Source of the DNA: an uncultured Acidimicrobiales bacterium
GTDB lineage: Bacteria > Actinomycetota > Acidimicrobiia > Acidimicrobiales > SHLQ01
DNA length: 64,000 nt
Direction: 5' to 3'
NCBI GenBank assembly: GCA_937922235.1
Contig: CAKZVC010000005.1
Coordinates: 29,770-93,769, forward strand
Made by a program: the position numbers and the translations under genes. The stretch's first letter is position 1. Each line of letters opens with the position of its first letter. Of this stretch, positions 43,402 to 51,910 are shown one piece after another. The notes under the pieces are model-generated. The model had not been told where the DNA came from. It saw only the letters and a program-made list of their open reading frames with translations, and made no database searches.

Positions 43402-43436
43402 AGTGGCGGATTAGGGACTGTCCCTAATCCGCCACT
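43402..43436. repeat. Perfect 35-bp REP-like palindrome overlapping the MFS gene end
   Basis: The arm AGTGGCGGATTAGGGAC (43402-43418) pairs perfectly with GTCCCTAATCCGCCACT (43420-43436) around a single T. The last codons and TAG stop of the MFS gene lie in the right arm. It can form a strong hairpin between two minus-strand genes and may act as terminator. The core AGGGAC-T-GTCCCT is of the kind seen in REP elements tied to RAYT transposases. Confidence 0.8.
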
Positions 43437-44614
43437 TCTTTGGAGATGGCGAAGAGGAGGCCGCCACCGAGGAGGCCCGATGCCAACGCGGCCCATTGCG
43501 CTGCGGTGTGGCCGGAGCTGTCGATGATCTGCCCCATAACTGGCGGGCCAATCAGGCCGCCGAAGCCGTTTGCGGTGTAAAGGGCGCCGAGCACGCCACC
43601 CATTCCGAGAACGCCGTAGAGCTCGGCGACTACCGCCGGAGAAAGTGCGATAAGTCCGCCGTAACAAACCCCCAGCACCAGCGCGAACGCAACGAGCAAG
43701 ACATAGTTTGCGTCAGCGATGATCCACACGAGGAAGCTGAGCCCCAAGCCAACACACGACGCACGGAACAGTGGGAGCACTCCGACCTTCGCTGCCAGTG
43801 CACCGGAGCCAAGGCGTCCACCGATCGAGGCCATGCCGATGATGCCGAGCAGAACCGCGCCTGAGCCGGATACCTCGTTCGTCTCGATGTAGTCGGACAT
43901 GAACACGAACGGGGTGAACAACGCTGACGACAAGAACAGCGATGACACGTACAGAATCCAAAAGTCGGACCGCCCCCGAATCGCCTCACGAATGGCGAGT
44001 GGCTTGCTGGCCGACACGGGTGGGCGAAAGGCTCCGACTGCGGCGATCGAAAGTAACACCGCGGCAATCAGAGCAAACAACCGGTAGGCGTCTCGCCAAC
44101 CGTTGGCCTCAATCACTCGTTCGATGAAGGGTACGAGCACGAGGGTGCCAGTCCCGATACCGGCAACGGCCAAGCCGAGGGCAACGGTGCGTTTCTCGAC
44201 GAACCAGCCACTCACAGCCGCAACCATTGGGACATACAAACACGCAACGCCGATCCCGACGCCAAGCCCATAGGTGAGATAGCCGAGCTGGATCGAGGAC
44301 ACCTCTGCGGTCAACAACAGGCCGACGACCATCGACACGGCGCCAAAGATGACGACGGGACGGGGCCCGATTCGGTCGGCAATACGACCGCTGAAAATGC
44401 CCAAGGCAAAGTAGGCAAACGTCGTGATCGAGAAGAAGAACGCCGTTGCTGATCGGTTCGTTCCGAACTCATCAGCCATCGGGCCAAAGAACGCACCAAA
44501 GCTGTAGGCCACGCCGAAGGCGGTGAACATCGCAATGAATGCCGAGCCGAGAACAACCCATGCCCGAGCCGAGTCGGTCTGAGGCGCTTCAGGCTCGTGC
44601 ATCTCGGCTGTCAT
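43424..44614 (-). CDS. MFS transporter (monocarboxylate/oxalate-formate type)
   Basis: 396 residues from the ATG at 44614, with a short polar N-terminus before the first membrane helix (WVVLGSAFIAMFTAFGVAYSFG). Twelve hydrophobic segments are visible. GRIADRIGPRPVVIFG is the MFS loop 2-3 motif, and a large central loop (PPVSASKPLAIREAIRGR) splits the halves. The start FGVAYSFGAFFGPMADEFG is typical of the monocarboxylate/OxlT group. It probably carries an organic acid used by the downstream catabolic genes. The end of the gene lies in a perfect palindrome. Confidence 0.87.
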   Translation of the reverse strand: MTAEMHEPEAPQTDSARAWVVLGSAFIAMFTAFGVAYSFGAFFGPMADEFGTNRSATAFFFSITTFAYFALGIFSGRIADRIGPRPVVIFGAVSMVVGLLLTAEVSSIQLGYLTYGLGVGIGVACLYVPMVAAVSGWFVEKRTVALGLAVAGIGTGTLVLVPFIERVIEANGWRDAYRLFALIAAVLLSIAAVGAFRPPVSASKPLAIREAIRGRSDFWILYVSSLFLSSALFTPFVFMSDYIETNEVSGSGAVLLGIIGMASIGGRLGSGALAAKVGVLPLFRASCVGLGLSFLVWIIADANYVLLVAFALVLGVCYGGLIALSPAVVAELYGVLGMGGVLGALYTANGFGGLIGPPVMGQIIDSSGHTAAQWAALASGLLGGGLLFAISKEVAD

Positions 44615-44674
44615 CGTCGCAGCGTAGGACCTTTCGTTAGACAAAGAACTATCGCAGTGGGGTAGTTTCTCGCC

Positions 44675-45760
44675 ATGCTCGCTGAAACACTGCTCCCGTT
44701 GGGCAAGCTCGACCCGGGCCTGCGCGAACCCGAAACGCCGCTGCACATCGCCGACTTTGGCCGCTTGTCGGAGGTCGCCGAGTCGGTTGGGTATGACGCG
44801 GTGCTCGTCGAGGAGACCAAGGACGATCCGTACCAGCTACTCGCGCTTGGCGCGGCGGCAACGACCACGCTCGGCATCGGCACGTCGGTGGCCATGGCAT
44901 TTCCCCGCAGCCCGACGATCACGGCCATGTCGGCATGGTCGCTCCAGAAGCTGTCGCAGGGGCGGTTCATCTTGGGTCTCGGCTCGCAGGTGCGAGGCCA
45001 TGTTCGGCGACGCTTCGGCATGGAGTGGCACGCGCCTGCCCCGTGGATGCGTGACTACATCAATGCAATGCGGGCAGTGTGGACCTGTTGGCAGACCGGC
45101 GAGGAGCTCAACTTCGAGAGCGAGCACTACAACCTCAACCTGATGGTGCCGCTTTTCAACCCTGGCCCGATCGACCATCCGCAGATTCCTGTGCACGTTG
45201 CTGCGATCGGCCCGAACATGTGCGCTGTGGCGGGCGAGGTAGCCGACGGTGTTCGCCTGCACCCGGTGTGCACGCCGGAGTTCATCGACGAAGGAATCCT
45301 GCCCGCCCTCGCCAAAGGCGCGGCCCGGACGAGCCGCGATCCAATGGACGTCGAGGTGTGCATGAAGCCATTGGTCGGCACTGCTCCCGATTCCGAATCC
45401 CTCGCCCGCGTCACCGAGACCGTCCGAGCTCGGGTGGCGTTCTATCTTTCGACGCCGTCGTATCGGCGAACGTTCGAGCTTCACGGTTGGGACGACATCG
45501 CGATCGAAGCCTCTCGTTTATCGAAGGCTCAGGACTGGGAGACGCTCCCAACGCTCGTCCATGACGAGATGCTCCACACCGTCGCCACGCTCGGCACCTA
45601 CGACACGATTGCCGGCCAGCTCAACGAACGATACGGATCGAGGGTCGACCGGATCGAGTACTCGATGGCAGTCACGAATTCCGAAGAGCAACAGGTTCTT
45701 TCCGGCATCTTGGATGAGCTTCGCACCAGCAAACGAGCACCAGCAGAGGGAGCAGCATGA
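44675..45760 (+). CDS. LLM-class oxidoreductase, F420-type (TIGR03617-like)
   Basis: 361 residues. It is a luciferase-like TIM-barrel enzyme. AMAFPRSPTITAMSAWSLQKLSQGRFILGLGSQVRGHVRRRFGM is spread over the usual flavin/F420 region (residues about 75-120). IPVHVAAIGPNMCAVAGEVADGV is the second conserved segment. The pattern fits the F420-dependent TIGR03617 group common in mycobacteria and Acidimicrobiia. It overlaps the TauD gene by 4 bp (ATGA), so it is co-translated with a dioxygenase and followed by an enolase-superfamily enzyme. Its substrate is unknown. Confidence 0.85.
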   Translation: MLAETLLPLGKLDPGLREPETPLHIADFGRLSEVAESVGYDAVLVEETKDDPYQLLALGAAATTTLGIGTSVAMAFPRSPTITAMSAWSLQKLSQGRFILGLGSQVRGHVRRRFGMEWHAPAPWMRDYINAMRAVWTCWQTGEELNFESEHYNLNLMVPLFNPGPIDHPQIPVHVAAIGPNMCAVAGEVADGVRLHPVCTPEFIDEGILPALAKGAARTSRDPMDVEVCMKPLVGTAPDSESLARVTETVRARVAFYLSTPSYRRTFELHGWDDIAIEASRLSKAQDWETLPTLVHDEMLHTVATLGTYDTIAGQLNERYGSRVDRIEYSMAVTNSEEQQVLSGILDELRTSKRAPAEGAA

Positions 45761-46659
45761 GCATCGAGCTGCGTCCGCAGTCCCCCACCATTGGATGCGA
45801 GGTCGGCGGCATCGATCTGACCCAGCCGCTCTCATCCGACAATGTCGACGCGCTGCGACAGGCATTGCTCGACTGGAAGGTGCTGTTCTTTCGCGATCAG
45901 GAGATGAACCACGAACAGCACGTGGCGTTTGCCAAGAACTTTGGCGACCTCGAGATCCATCCGTTCGCCCCGAAGGCTGACGACGCTCCCGAGGTGTTGG
46001 TGATTCGCCATGACGACGATCATCCAGGGCGAGAAAACATGTGGCACAGCGACGTGACGTGGAGGCAAGAGCCATCGCTCGGATCGGTGCTCCGCATTAT
46101 CGAAGCCCCCGAGGTCGGAGGAGACACACTGTTTGCCGACATGTATGCCGCCTATGACAACTTGCCAGACGAGCTCAAGGCGGAGATCGATGGCAAGGTC
46201 GCAGTTCACGACTTCACGATCTTTCGCCGCCGTCTCGAACGCGACGGCGCGAGCAACGAGGAGATCGCGGCATTTGAGGAGCGATTTCCGAACCCGAGTC
46301 ACCCGGTCGTGCGCACCCATCCCGAGACGGGACGGAAGGCGATCTATGTGAATGCCGTGTTCACGATGCACATCGTCGGGATGGACCCTGACCGAAGCAA
46401 CGAAGTCCTCGACATCTTGTACCGGCAGGCAGCATTTCCCGAGTACCAAGTCCGCTTCTCCTGGAAGCCGAACTCGGTTGCGTTCTGGGACAACCGGGCC
46501 TGCCAGCACTACGCGGTAAGCGACTACTACCCCGCAATTCGTACTGCCGAGCGGGTCACCATCATTGGCGACACGCCCTTCTACGACCCCGACCGTCAAC
46601 CGGCTCCGCCAGCGTCATCTCCCTTTCGAGGAGCGATCCGGCGACTCGCCGGAACCTGA
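45757..46659 (+). CDS. TauD/TfdA-family Fe(II)/2-oxoglutarate dioxygenase
   Basis: 300 residues. Iron ligands are WHSDVTW (His97, Asp99) and CQHYAVSDYY (His251). IRTAERVTIIGD supplies the 2-oxoglutarate Arg (262/266). GCEVGGIDLTQPLS is the typical N-terminus and VLFFRDQEMNHEQHVAFAKNFGDLE the conserved second block. Relatives cleave taurine, alkyl sulfates, 2,4-D or carnitine-type substrates. The ATG overlaps the LLM gene stop. The MR/MLE gene follows after 11 bp, so an LLM-TauD-enolase trio is one transcript. Confidence 0.9.
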   Translation: MSIELRPQSPTIGCEVGGIDLTQPLSSDNVDALRQALLDWKVLFFRDQEMNHEQHVAFAKNFGDLEIHPFAPKADDAPEVLVIRHDDDHPGRENMWHSDVTWRQEPSLGSVLRIIEAPEVGGDTLFADMYAAYDNLPDELKAEIDGKVAVHDFTIFRRRLERDGASNEEIAAFEERFPNPSHPVVRTHPETGRKAIYVNAVFTMHIVGMDPDRSNEVLDILYRQAAFPEYQVRFSWKPNSVAFWDNRACQHYAVSDYYPAIRTAERVTIIGDTPFYDPDRQPAPPASSPFRGAIRRLAGT

Positions 46660-46670
46660 GGTGCAGCCAC

Positions 46671-47777
46671 GTGTCCATCTCTGAGATCCGCGTCTACAGC
46701 ATCCCACTTGCAGCCAAGTCGACGTACAACATGTCGAACTCGACCGTCACCACCCCGATGTCCACCATCGTTGAGGTGGTCGACGCGGACGGGACGATTG
46801 GCTACGGCGAAGCGTGTATGGCCAGCCCACAGTTTCAGCCCGCACACAACGCTGGCATCGTCAGCTCGCTGAGTGTTCTCGCTCCTTCCATCATCGGGCT
46901 CGACCCAACCAAGCTCACGGTCGTCAATGCCGCCATGAGCTCGGCAATGACCGGCCACACCGAAGGCAAGGCCGCGCTCGACATTGCCTGCTGGGACCTG
47001 ATGGGCAAGAAGCTCGACATGTCCATTGTCGACTTGCTCGGCGGCGCACGAATGACCGACGTCGTCACGTACCACGTCGTCGGCATTGGCTCTCCCGAGT
47101 ATGCGGCAGGCGAAGCTGAGCGCCTCCAGAACGAGGGCATCACCCGCATTCAGTTGAAAGCTGGCGGACGATCAATCCACGACGACATCGAGAGCATCCA
47201 CGCCGTTGCCGATGTGCTTCGCCCAGGAACCGACCTGGCCGTCGACACCAACCGCGGGTGGTCGACCGCCGAAGCGATCCACGTCTCTGCCGCGTGTTCG
47301 AACATCACGATGTCGATGGAACAGCCGTGCGCAACCGAAGCCGAGCTTCACACGGTCAAAGCTCATGGCCACCACCCGATCGTGGTTGATGAGAACTCGA
47401 CCGACATCGGTGCAGTTGCACGGATGATCTCGTCTGGCTTGGCCGATGGCTTCGGGCTCAAGATCACTCGCCTTGGTGGGCTCACCGCAATGCGTGCCGT
47501 TCGCGATCTGTGCATGGCCACCCGCACGCCGATGAGCAGCGACGACGCCTGGGGAGGCGACATCATCGCAGCTGCAGGGGTGGCGCTTGGGGCCACGCTC
47601 GATCCGCAGTTCAGCCGTGGGGCGTGGATTGCGCACCCGTACCACCAGACGCATTACGACGAGGAAAACGGGCCCCGTATCGACGACGGATTTGTCACGA
47701 TGCCGTCGGGTGGTGCAGGCCTTGGCCTGCAAATCACCGAGGGCCAGTTCGGCGATCCGGTGGCGGTCTATCGCTAA
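46671..47777 (+). CDS. Enolase-superfamily (MR/MLE) enzyme, hydroxyproline-dehydratase/betaine-epimerase-like
   Basis: 368 residues, GTG start. The N-terminal capping domain starts ISEIRVYSIPLAAK. The barrel gives Lys163 (RIQLKAGG), Asp192 (AVDTNRGW), Glu217 (SMEQPC), Asp240/Glu241 (VVDEN) and Lys264 (GLKITRLGG), a muconate-lactonizing-enzyme-type active site with lysines on both sides. MEQPC and VDEN recall cis-3-hydroxy-L-proline dehydratases and hydroxyproline-betaine epimerases. The exact reaction is unknown but the neighbours (2-oxoglutarate oxygenases) could make a hydroxylated substrate. It is convergent with the second TauD gene, 14 bp away. Confidence 0.85.
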   Translation: MSISEIRVYSIPLAAKSTYNMSNSTVTTPMSTIVEVVDADGTIGYGEACMASPQFQPAHNAGIVSSLSVLAPSIIGLDPTKLTVVNAAMSSAMTGHTEGKAALDIACWDLMGKKLDMSIVDLLGGARMTDVVTYHVVGIGSPEYAAGEAERLQNEGITRIQLKAGGRSIHDDIESIHAVADVLRPGTDLAVDTNRGWSTAEAIHVSAACSNITMSMEQPCATEAELHTVKAHGHHPIVVDENSTDIGAVARMISSGLADGFGLKITRLGGLTAMRAVRDLCMATRTPMSSDDAWGGDIIAAAGVALGATLDPQFSRGAWIAHPYHQTHYDEENGPRIDDGFVTMPSGGAGLGLQITEGQFGDPVAVYR

Positions 47778-47791
47778 CGAGCCGCACGCAG

Positions 47792-48820
47792 CTACATCGT
47801 TTCGACGCTCGTCTCGTACGACGGCGTCCGTCCAGGTTGATGCGGGATCCCCGCTCCCCCGGGATACATGCACGTCTCGGGCACAACCGGCCGAGGCGGC
47901 ACGGTCGACAGCCACAACCGGAGCAAGTGGCGCTTAGGGGCACCGGGTGGATCGTGAAACGCGGTCCGAGCATGAAGCACCGTGTAGTTGTTCGCAAAGA
48001 CCGCCTCGCCCGCGGCAAGCCGAATGCGCATCGCGATCGACTCATCGAGAGCGAGCTCTTCGAAGCGATCGAGCGCAGCACGATCGACATCGTCGAGCGG
48101 ACACCCCTCGGGGTCTTCGACGTTCGCCATCTCGATGTACTGGCGGAGATAGCGACAGCTGATCAACCCGTCACGTTCCGAGAACACTGGCATTCGGTAT
48201 GGCGTGATGTCTTCTTGCTCGGGGATCTGCTCGCCAAACCGGTGATACCGGTAGCCGTTGGCGAGGCGTTCGATGAACTCGTGCTCGCCGTTTCGCTGCA
48301 TCTCTTCGAGGATGGCGATCGACGAGACGAAATGGTTCTCTCCACCCTCGGCGGCGGGTTGGAGGCAATAGAACGACAGCAGGTCGGCGGGGTCGCTGTG
48401 TGGTGTGAGGCGTTCGTTGCGTCGGTACGCCCGAGCGTTGGGATCTTGCTCGACAATGCTGAGCACATGACCAAGCCGATCGCCCATCACGCTTTGCGAT
48501 TCGGCAACTCCAAGTGCGAGGCCTATCCGCCAGAACAGATACTCGTTGGCCTGTCGCGAGATGGCCTCTGCCGGCAAGCCGGTGACGATCGCATACCCAC
48601 GCCCGTCGACCAGCTGGCGACGAAGCGCTTCGATACCATCGGCTGCAGCACCTAGGGGTAGCTGGTCGGCCGTGACGTCTTCGACAAATGGGGCCACGCC
48701 GCAGAGCTCGACCGCTGCCTCGGCGAGCTCCTCGACATCGATCTGAATCTCCACGTCGGTTCGGGTAGTCGTACTCGACCGCCACGCACCGTCCGACGCA
48801 ACAACAGGACGAATCGTCAT
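47792..48820 (-). CDS. TauD/TfdA-family dioxygenase
   Basis: 342 residues from the ATG at 48820, which overlaps the upstream PhyH stop (ATGA). It has the Fe(II)/2-oxoglutarate motif in LTPHSDPADLLSFY (HxD) and the distal NYTVLHARTAFHDPP with RHLLRLWLS (2-oxoglutarate Arg). GYAIVTGLPAEA and FWRIGLALGV are the early conserved blocks. The family includes gamma-butyrobetaine/trimethyllysine-like and asparagine-oxygenase-like enzymes; the substrate is unknown. It is the last gene of an LLM-PhyH-TauD minus-strand operon. Confidence 0.86.
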   Translation of the reverse strand: MTIRPVVASDGAWRSSTTTRTDVEIQIDVEELAEAAVELCGVAPFVEDVTADQLPLGAAADGIEALRRQLVDGRGYAIVTGLPAEAISRQANEYLFWRIGLALGVAESQSVMGDRLGHVLSIVEQDPNARAYRRNERLTPHSDPADLLSFYCLQPAAEGGENHFVSSIAILEEMQRNGEHEFIERLANGYRYHRFGEQIPEQEDITPYRMPVFSERDGLISCRYLRQYIEMANVEDPEGCPLDDVDRAALDRFEELALDESIAMRIRLAAGEAVFANNYTVLHARTAFHDPPGAPKRHLLRLWLSTVPPRPVVPETCMYPGGAGIPHQPGRTPSYETSVETM

Positions 48821-49665
48821 GCGTCGTCCTCGCCAATGGCTTTGACGTGTCGCAGCCAGAGCCCACCGCCCCGACGCTCGCCTGGCAGGTATGAGCGGTG
48901 CCCAACGAGCTGTCGTACTCGCTCCGATTGATCGTCCAGCGTTCCGAGCGGATGGTCGAGCACGATGCTCTCTTCGGGCGTAAGCCAACCGGCGACGACA
49001 CTGATGTGCATGGCCCGACGCCATCGATCTTCGGTGAGGTTCGCTCCCCCGCCATGAGTCACTCGACCCGAGTAGATGAGCGAGTCGCCGGGGCCGAGCT
49101 CGGCCGGAACGGTGTCGGCGTGGGTGCGGTACTCAAGCGTGTCGGACAGGTGGCTTCTGGGGATGACTCGGGTCGCCCCGAGCTCTTCGGTGACGTCGTC
49201 GAGGCCGATCATCGAACTTACGGAGATCTCGGGATTGTTGGGCCACGTACGGCTGAGGAACTCCCACCAATTGTCGTCATCTCGATGAAGCTCCTGTGCT
49301 GGCTCACCCGGTCCGATGTACATGACCTGGGCGGTATTGAGCCAGTACGAGCCGCAGTTCGGTAGCAGGATCGCATCGGCAATCGCGGCAAACCGGTCGT
49401 TGTCGAGCATCTCGAAGAATGCTGGGGTCAACAGACCAAGGCTCGAGAACCGAATCGTGTTCGTTCCGGCAAACTCCTTGCCGTCGGCCATTCCTTGGGT
49501 GGCGCTTCCTGGGGCAACCGTTTGTGCTCGTTCTTCCGCAGCATCTCGCATCCGACCGATGGTGTCAGCGTCGTAGAGCTTCTCGATGATGATCGCTCCA
49601 TCAGCGTCGAACGCCGCGAGCTGATCGGCCAGAGGTGCGTCGGCGGCAAAGCGTTGAAGCGTCAT
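48817..49665 (-). CDS. Phytanoyl-CoA dioxygenase family protein
   Basis: 282 residues from the ATG at 49665; the longer frame to 50259 overlaps the LLM gene and has no homology. The iron site is ELHRDDDNWW (His127, Asp129) with distal His in GRVTHGGGANLTEDRWRRAMHISV. The opening AAFDADGAIIIEKLYDADTI is typical of PhyH. It is coupled to the TauD gene (ATGA) and 16 bp after the LLM gene. Two different oxygenases in one operon suggest successive oxidations of one compound. Confidence 0.87.
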   Translation of the reverse strand: MTLQRFAADAPLADQLAAFDADGAIIIEKLYDADTIGRMRDAAEERAQTVAPGSATQGMADGKEFAGTNTIRFSSLGLLTPAFFEMLDNDRFAAIADAILLPNCGSYWLNTAQVMYIGPGEPAQELHRDDDNWWEFLSRTWPNNPEISVSSMIGLDDVTEELGATRVIPRSHLSDTLEYRTHADTVPAELGPGDSLIYSGRVTHGGGANLTEDRWRRAMHISVVAGWLTPEESIVLDHPLGTLDDQSERVRQLVGHRSYLPGERRGGGLWLRHVKAIGEDDA

Positions 49666-49681
49666 AGTCCAGTCTCGCGCT

Positions 49682-50623
49682 CTACGGCCCCGTTGAGTGA
49701 ACTCGTGCGTGCATGGCCGCAGCGAAGGTCGAGATCTCCTCGATCGCTTGCTCGATGTCGCCTGCCGGCGAAATGTTGAGGAGCGTGGCACCTGCATCGA
49801 CGTAGGGCTCGAAGTGTTCTCGAAGATCGTCACTCCCACCAACGGGGACGTATCGAGCAAACGGCTCGGGCTCCATCCCGTAGAACGCTCGGAGCTGGTC
49901 ATCGGCATGAGCCCGGCCCGAGGCGCCAACTCCGTACCAGGCTTGGTATCCCGAGCGTGCGGTGGGATTGAGTTCTCGAACACGCGCTGCACCGGCGGCG
50001 AACCGTGACGGCGAGCTGAACGCTGCAAGCCAACCGTTCGCCCGGGCGGCTCGCTCATGGGCTTTGTCGACCCGACCGCCGACGAGGACGCTGACCGGGC
50101 GGCCGTCGCCGCGCTTGAGTCCTGGGCCTGTTGTTGGATAGAAGCCGTCGCGGTCGATTGGCCGATGCTCCTCGAGCAGTTCAAGAAGCACGGCGAGCGC
50201 ATCGTCCATCCGACGGCCGCGTTCCTTGGTTTCCATACCGACCATCGTGAACTCCTCAACGTCGTCGCCGCCGAGCCCTACCCCAGCGACGACGCCGGGT
50301 TTGTGGACGTCAGCCAAGTCGAGAAGCTGGCGGGCAATGAGGGTCGGGTGACGCAGCGGCAAGATGAGCACCCCTGCGTGGAGCTCGCGCTGTACTCCAA
50401 GCCCAGCGAGGTAGTGCATGGCAGACACCCCGTCGTTGCCACGTCCACCTCGGAAGCTGACATGGTCGGCAACGCCAACATGGTCGATGTCGCTGGCGTT
50501 GATCTGATCGATGAGCTCGAGCAATCTCGTTCGTTCGAGGCGAACCATCTCGGGCGAGAAGCCAATGCCCACACGAACGTTGGATGAGGAAGCTGGCGTC
50601 GTCGATTCGGTGCTCACGTCCAC
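49682..50623 (-). CDS. LLM-class oxidoreductase, F420-type (second copy)
   Basis: 313 residues, GTG start. It is a luciferase-like barrel with VRVGIGFSPEMVRLERTRLLELIDQ, LHAGVLILPLRHPTLIARQLLDL, GVVAGVGLGGDDVEEF and VSVLVGGRVDKAHERAARANGW. It is only distantly similar to the LLM enzyme at 44675, so it is not a recent duplicate. It heads the minus-strand operon LLM-PhyH-TauD and is divergent from the Rieske oxygenase over 43 bp. Confidence 0.85.
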   Translation of the reverse strand: MDVSTESTTPASSSNVRVGIGFSPEMVRLERTRLLELIDQINASDIDHVGVADHVSFRGGRGNDGVSAMHYLAGLGVQRELHAGVLILPLRHPTLIARQLLDLADVHKPGVVAGVGLGGDDVEEFTMVGMETKERGRRMDDALAVLLELLEEHRPIDRDGFYPTTGPGLKRGDGRPVSVLVGGRVDKAHERAARANGWLAAFSSPSRFAAGAARVRELNPTARSGYQAWYGVGASGRAHADDQLRAFYGMEPEPFARYVPVGGSDDLREHFEPYVDAGATLLNISPAGDIEQAIEEISTFAAAMHARVHSTGP

Positions 50624-50666
50624 AACCTAGAGCGACACCCGACCGGCATACCACTACTGTTGCGCC

Positions 50667-51842
50667 ATGCCGACGACAAGCGAAGAGCGCGAGATCATCC
50701 GCAAGATCCTGGATCTGACCGAGCGAGGCACAACGGACATGCTTCCCGACGTCATGAGAAACCCGGTGTCGAAGTACACCGACCCCGAGCAGCTTCGACA
50801 AGAAATCGACGTTCTCTTTCGGGAGTTCCCGATCGTTGTCGCTCACGCCTCCGAGCTCGCGAACGTTGGCGACTTCGTCACGCACGACGACACCGGCGTG
50901 CCGATTCTGGCGACGCGGTCCGACGATGGCGTGGTCAAGGCGTACCTCAACGTGTGCCGCCATCGGGGCGCCCGAATCGAAGGCGAGCCGTGTGGGCACG
51001 CCCGCCGTTTCACGTGCCCGTATCACGCCTGGACCTACGATCTCGACGGCAGCCTGCGGGGAATGCCGCAGCCGGTCGGATTCGATACGGTCGACCGCTC
51101 AGAACGGGCATTAGTTGAGCTCCCAGTGTTTGAACGCTTCGGGCTGATCTGGGTTGTGCCCTCACCACAAGACTTGGCCACCGATCCGATCGATATCGAC
51201 GCGTGGCTCTCGCCCATGGCTGAACACCTTGACGGGCTCGATCTCGGCAACCACGTCGTGTTCGAGAAGTGGTCGCTTCACAAAGACATGAGTTGGCGGT
51301 TGGCGCTCGAGGGATTCCACGAGTCGTACCACTTCTGTTCCGCCCACCGTGACACGGCCTGTTCGAACTACCTCGACAACCAGAGCGTGTGGACCAACTA
51401 CGACCCGCATGTTCGCCACTCGGTGCCGCTCCCACGAACGCTCGAACTCCGGAACCTTCTCGAAGAGGAATGGGAGTACCGCACGAACTTCATGACGCAG
51501 AACTATCTGTTCCCGGCGAACTTCGTGCAGACCATGACCGACCACGTGTACGTGCACACGATCATTCCCACGGGCCCCGGAACCTGCGTGTTCCAATGCA
51601 TGATGCTCGTGCCCGCCGATCAGACAAGCGAGAAGGCCAATCGGTATTGGCAGAAGAATTACGACGTCGTCCGGGTGGTCTTCGACGAGGACTTCGCCAT
51701 TGGCGAGGGGATCCAGAAAGGCTTCGTTGCTGGAGCAAATGATGAGGTCATCTTCGGGAAGTATGAGATTGGCCTGCACTACGGCCAGAAGGCAATCGAC
51801 GCCGCACTTGCTGGCGAGATCACCGTTCCCCGCATCCGGTAA
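50667..51842 (+). CDS. Rieske oxygenase alpha subunit
   Basis: 391 residues. The Rieske [2Fe-2S] site is CRHRG (Cys97, His99) and CPYH (Cys117, His120). The mononuclear iron ligands are in LEGFHESYHF (His218, His222). The protein is a ring-hydroxylating or N-demethylating oxygenase alpha subunit. Members include stachydrine and carnitine demethylases, which would fit the betaine context, but aromatic substrates are equally possible. No reductase or ferredoxin gene is adjacent. It starts the rightward run that continues with the PhyH-like gene. Confidence 0.9.
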   Translation: MPTTSEEREIIRKILDLTERGTTDMLPDVMRNPVSKYTDPEQLRQEIDVLFREFPIVVAHASELANVGDFVTHDDTGVPILATRSDDGVVKAYLNVCRHRGARIEGEPCGHARRFTCPYHAWTYDLDGSLRGMPQPVGFDTVDRSERALVELPVFERFGLIWVVPSPQDLATDPIDIDAWLSPMAEHLDGLDLGNHVVFEKWSLHKDMSWRLALEGFHESYHFCSAHRDTACSNYLDNQSVWTNYDPHVRHSVPLPRTLELRNLLEEEWEYRTNFMTQNYLFPANFVQTMTDHVYVHTIIPTGPGTCVFQCMMLVPADQTSEKANRYWQKNYDVVRVVFDEDFAIGEGIQKGFVAGANDEVIFGKYEIGLHYGQKAIDAALAGEITVPRIR

Positions 51843-51882
51843 TTGCTTGCTGGCGCCACCGGGTCGCGTCCGTTACGCTCGG

Positions 51883-51900
51883 ACTGAACGATCGTTCAGT
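51883..51900. promoter_or_regulatory. Perfect TetR-type palindrome upstream of PhyH-like gene
   Basis: ACTGAACGATCGTTCAGT is a perfect 18-bp palindrome (9-bp arms) 11-28 bp ahead of the ATG at 51911. TACGCT at 51874-51879 just upstream is a possible -10 box, so binding here would block the promoter. It is the best-formed of three similar sites. Confidence 0.75.
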
Positions 51901-51910
51901 TGGGGGAAAG

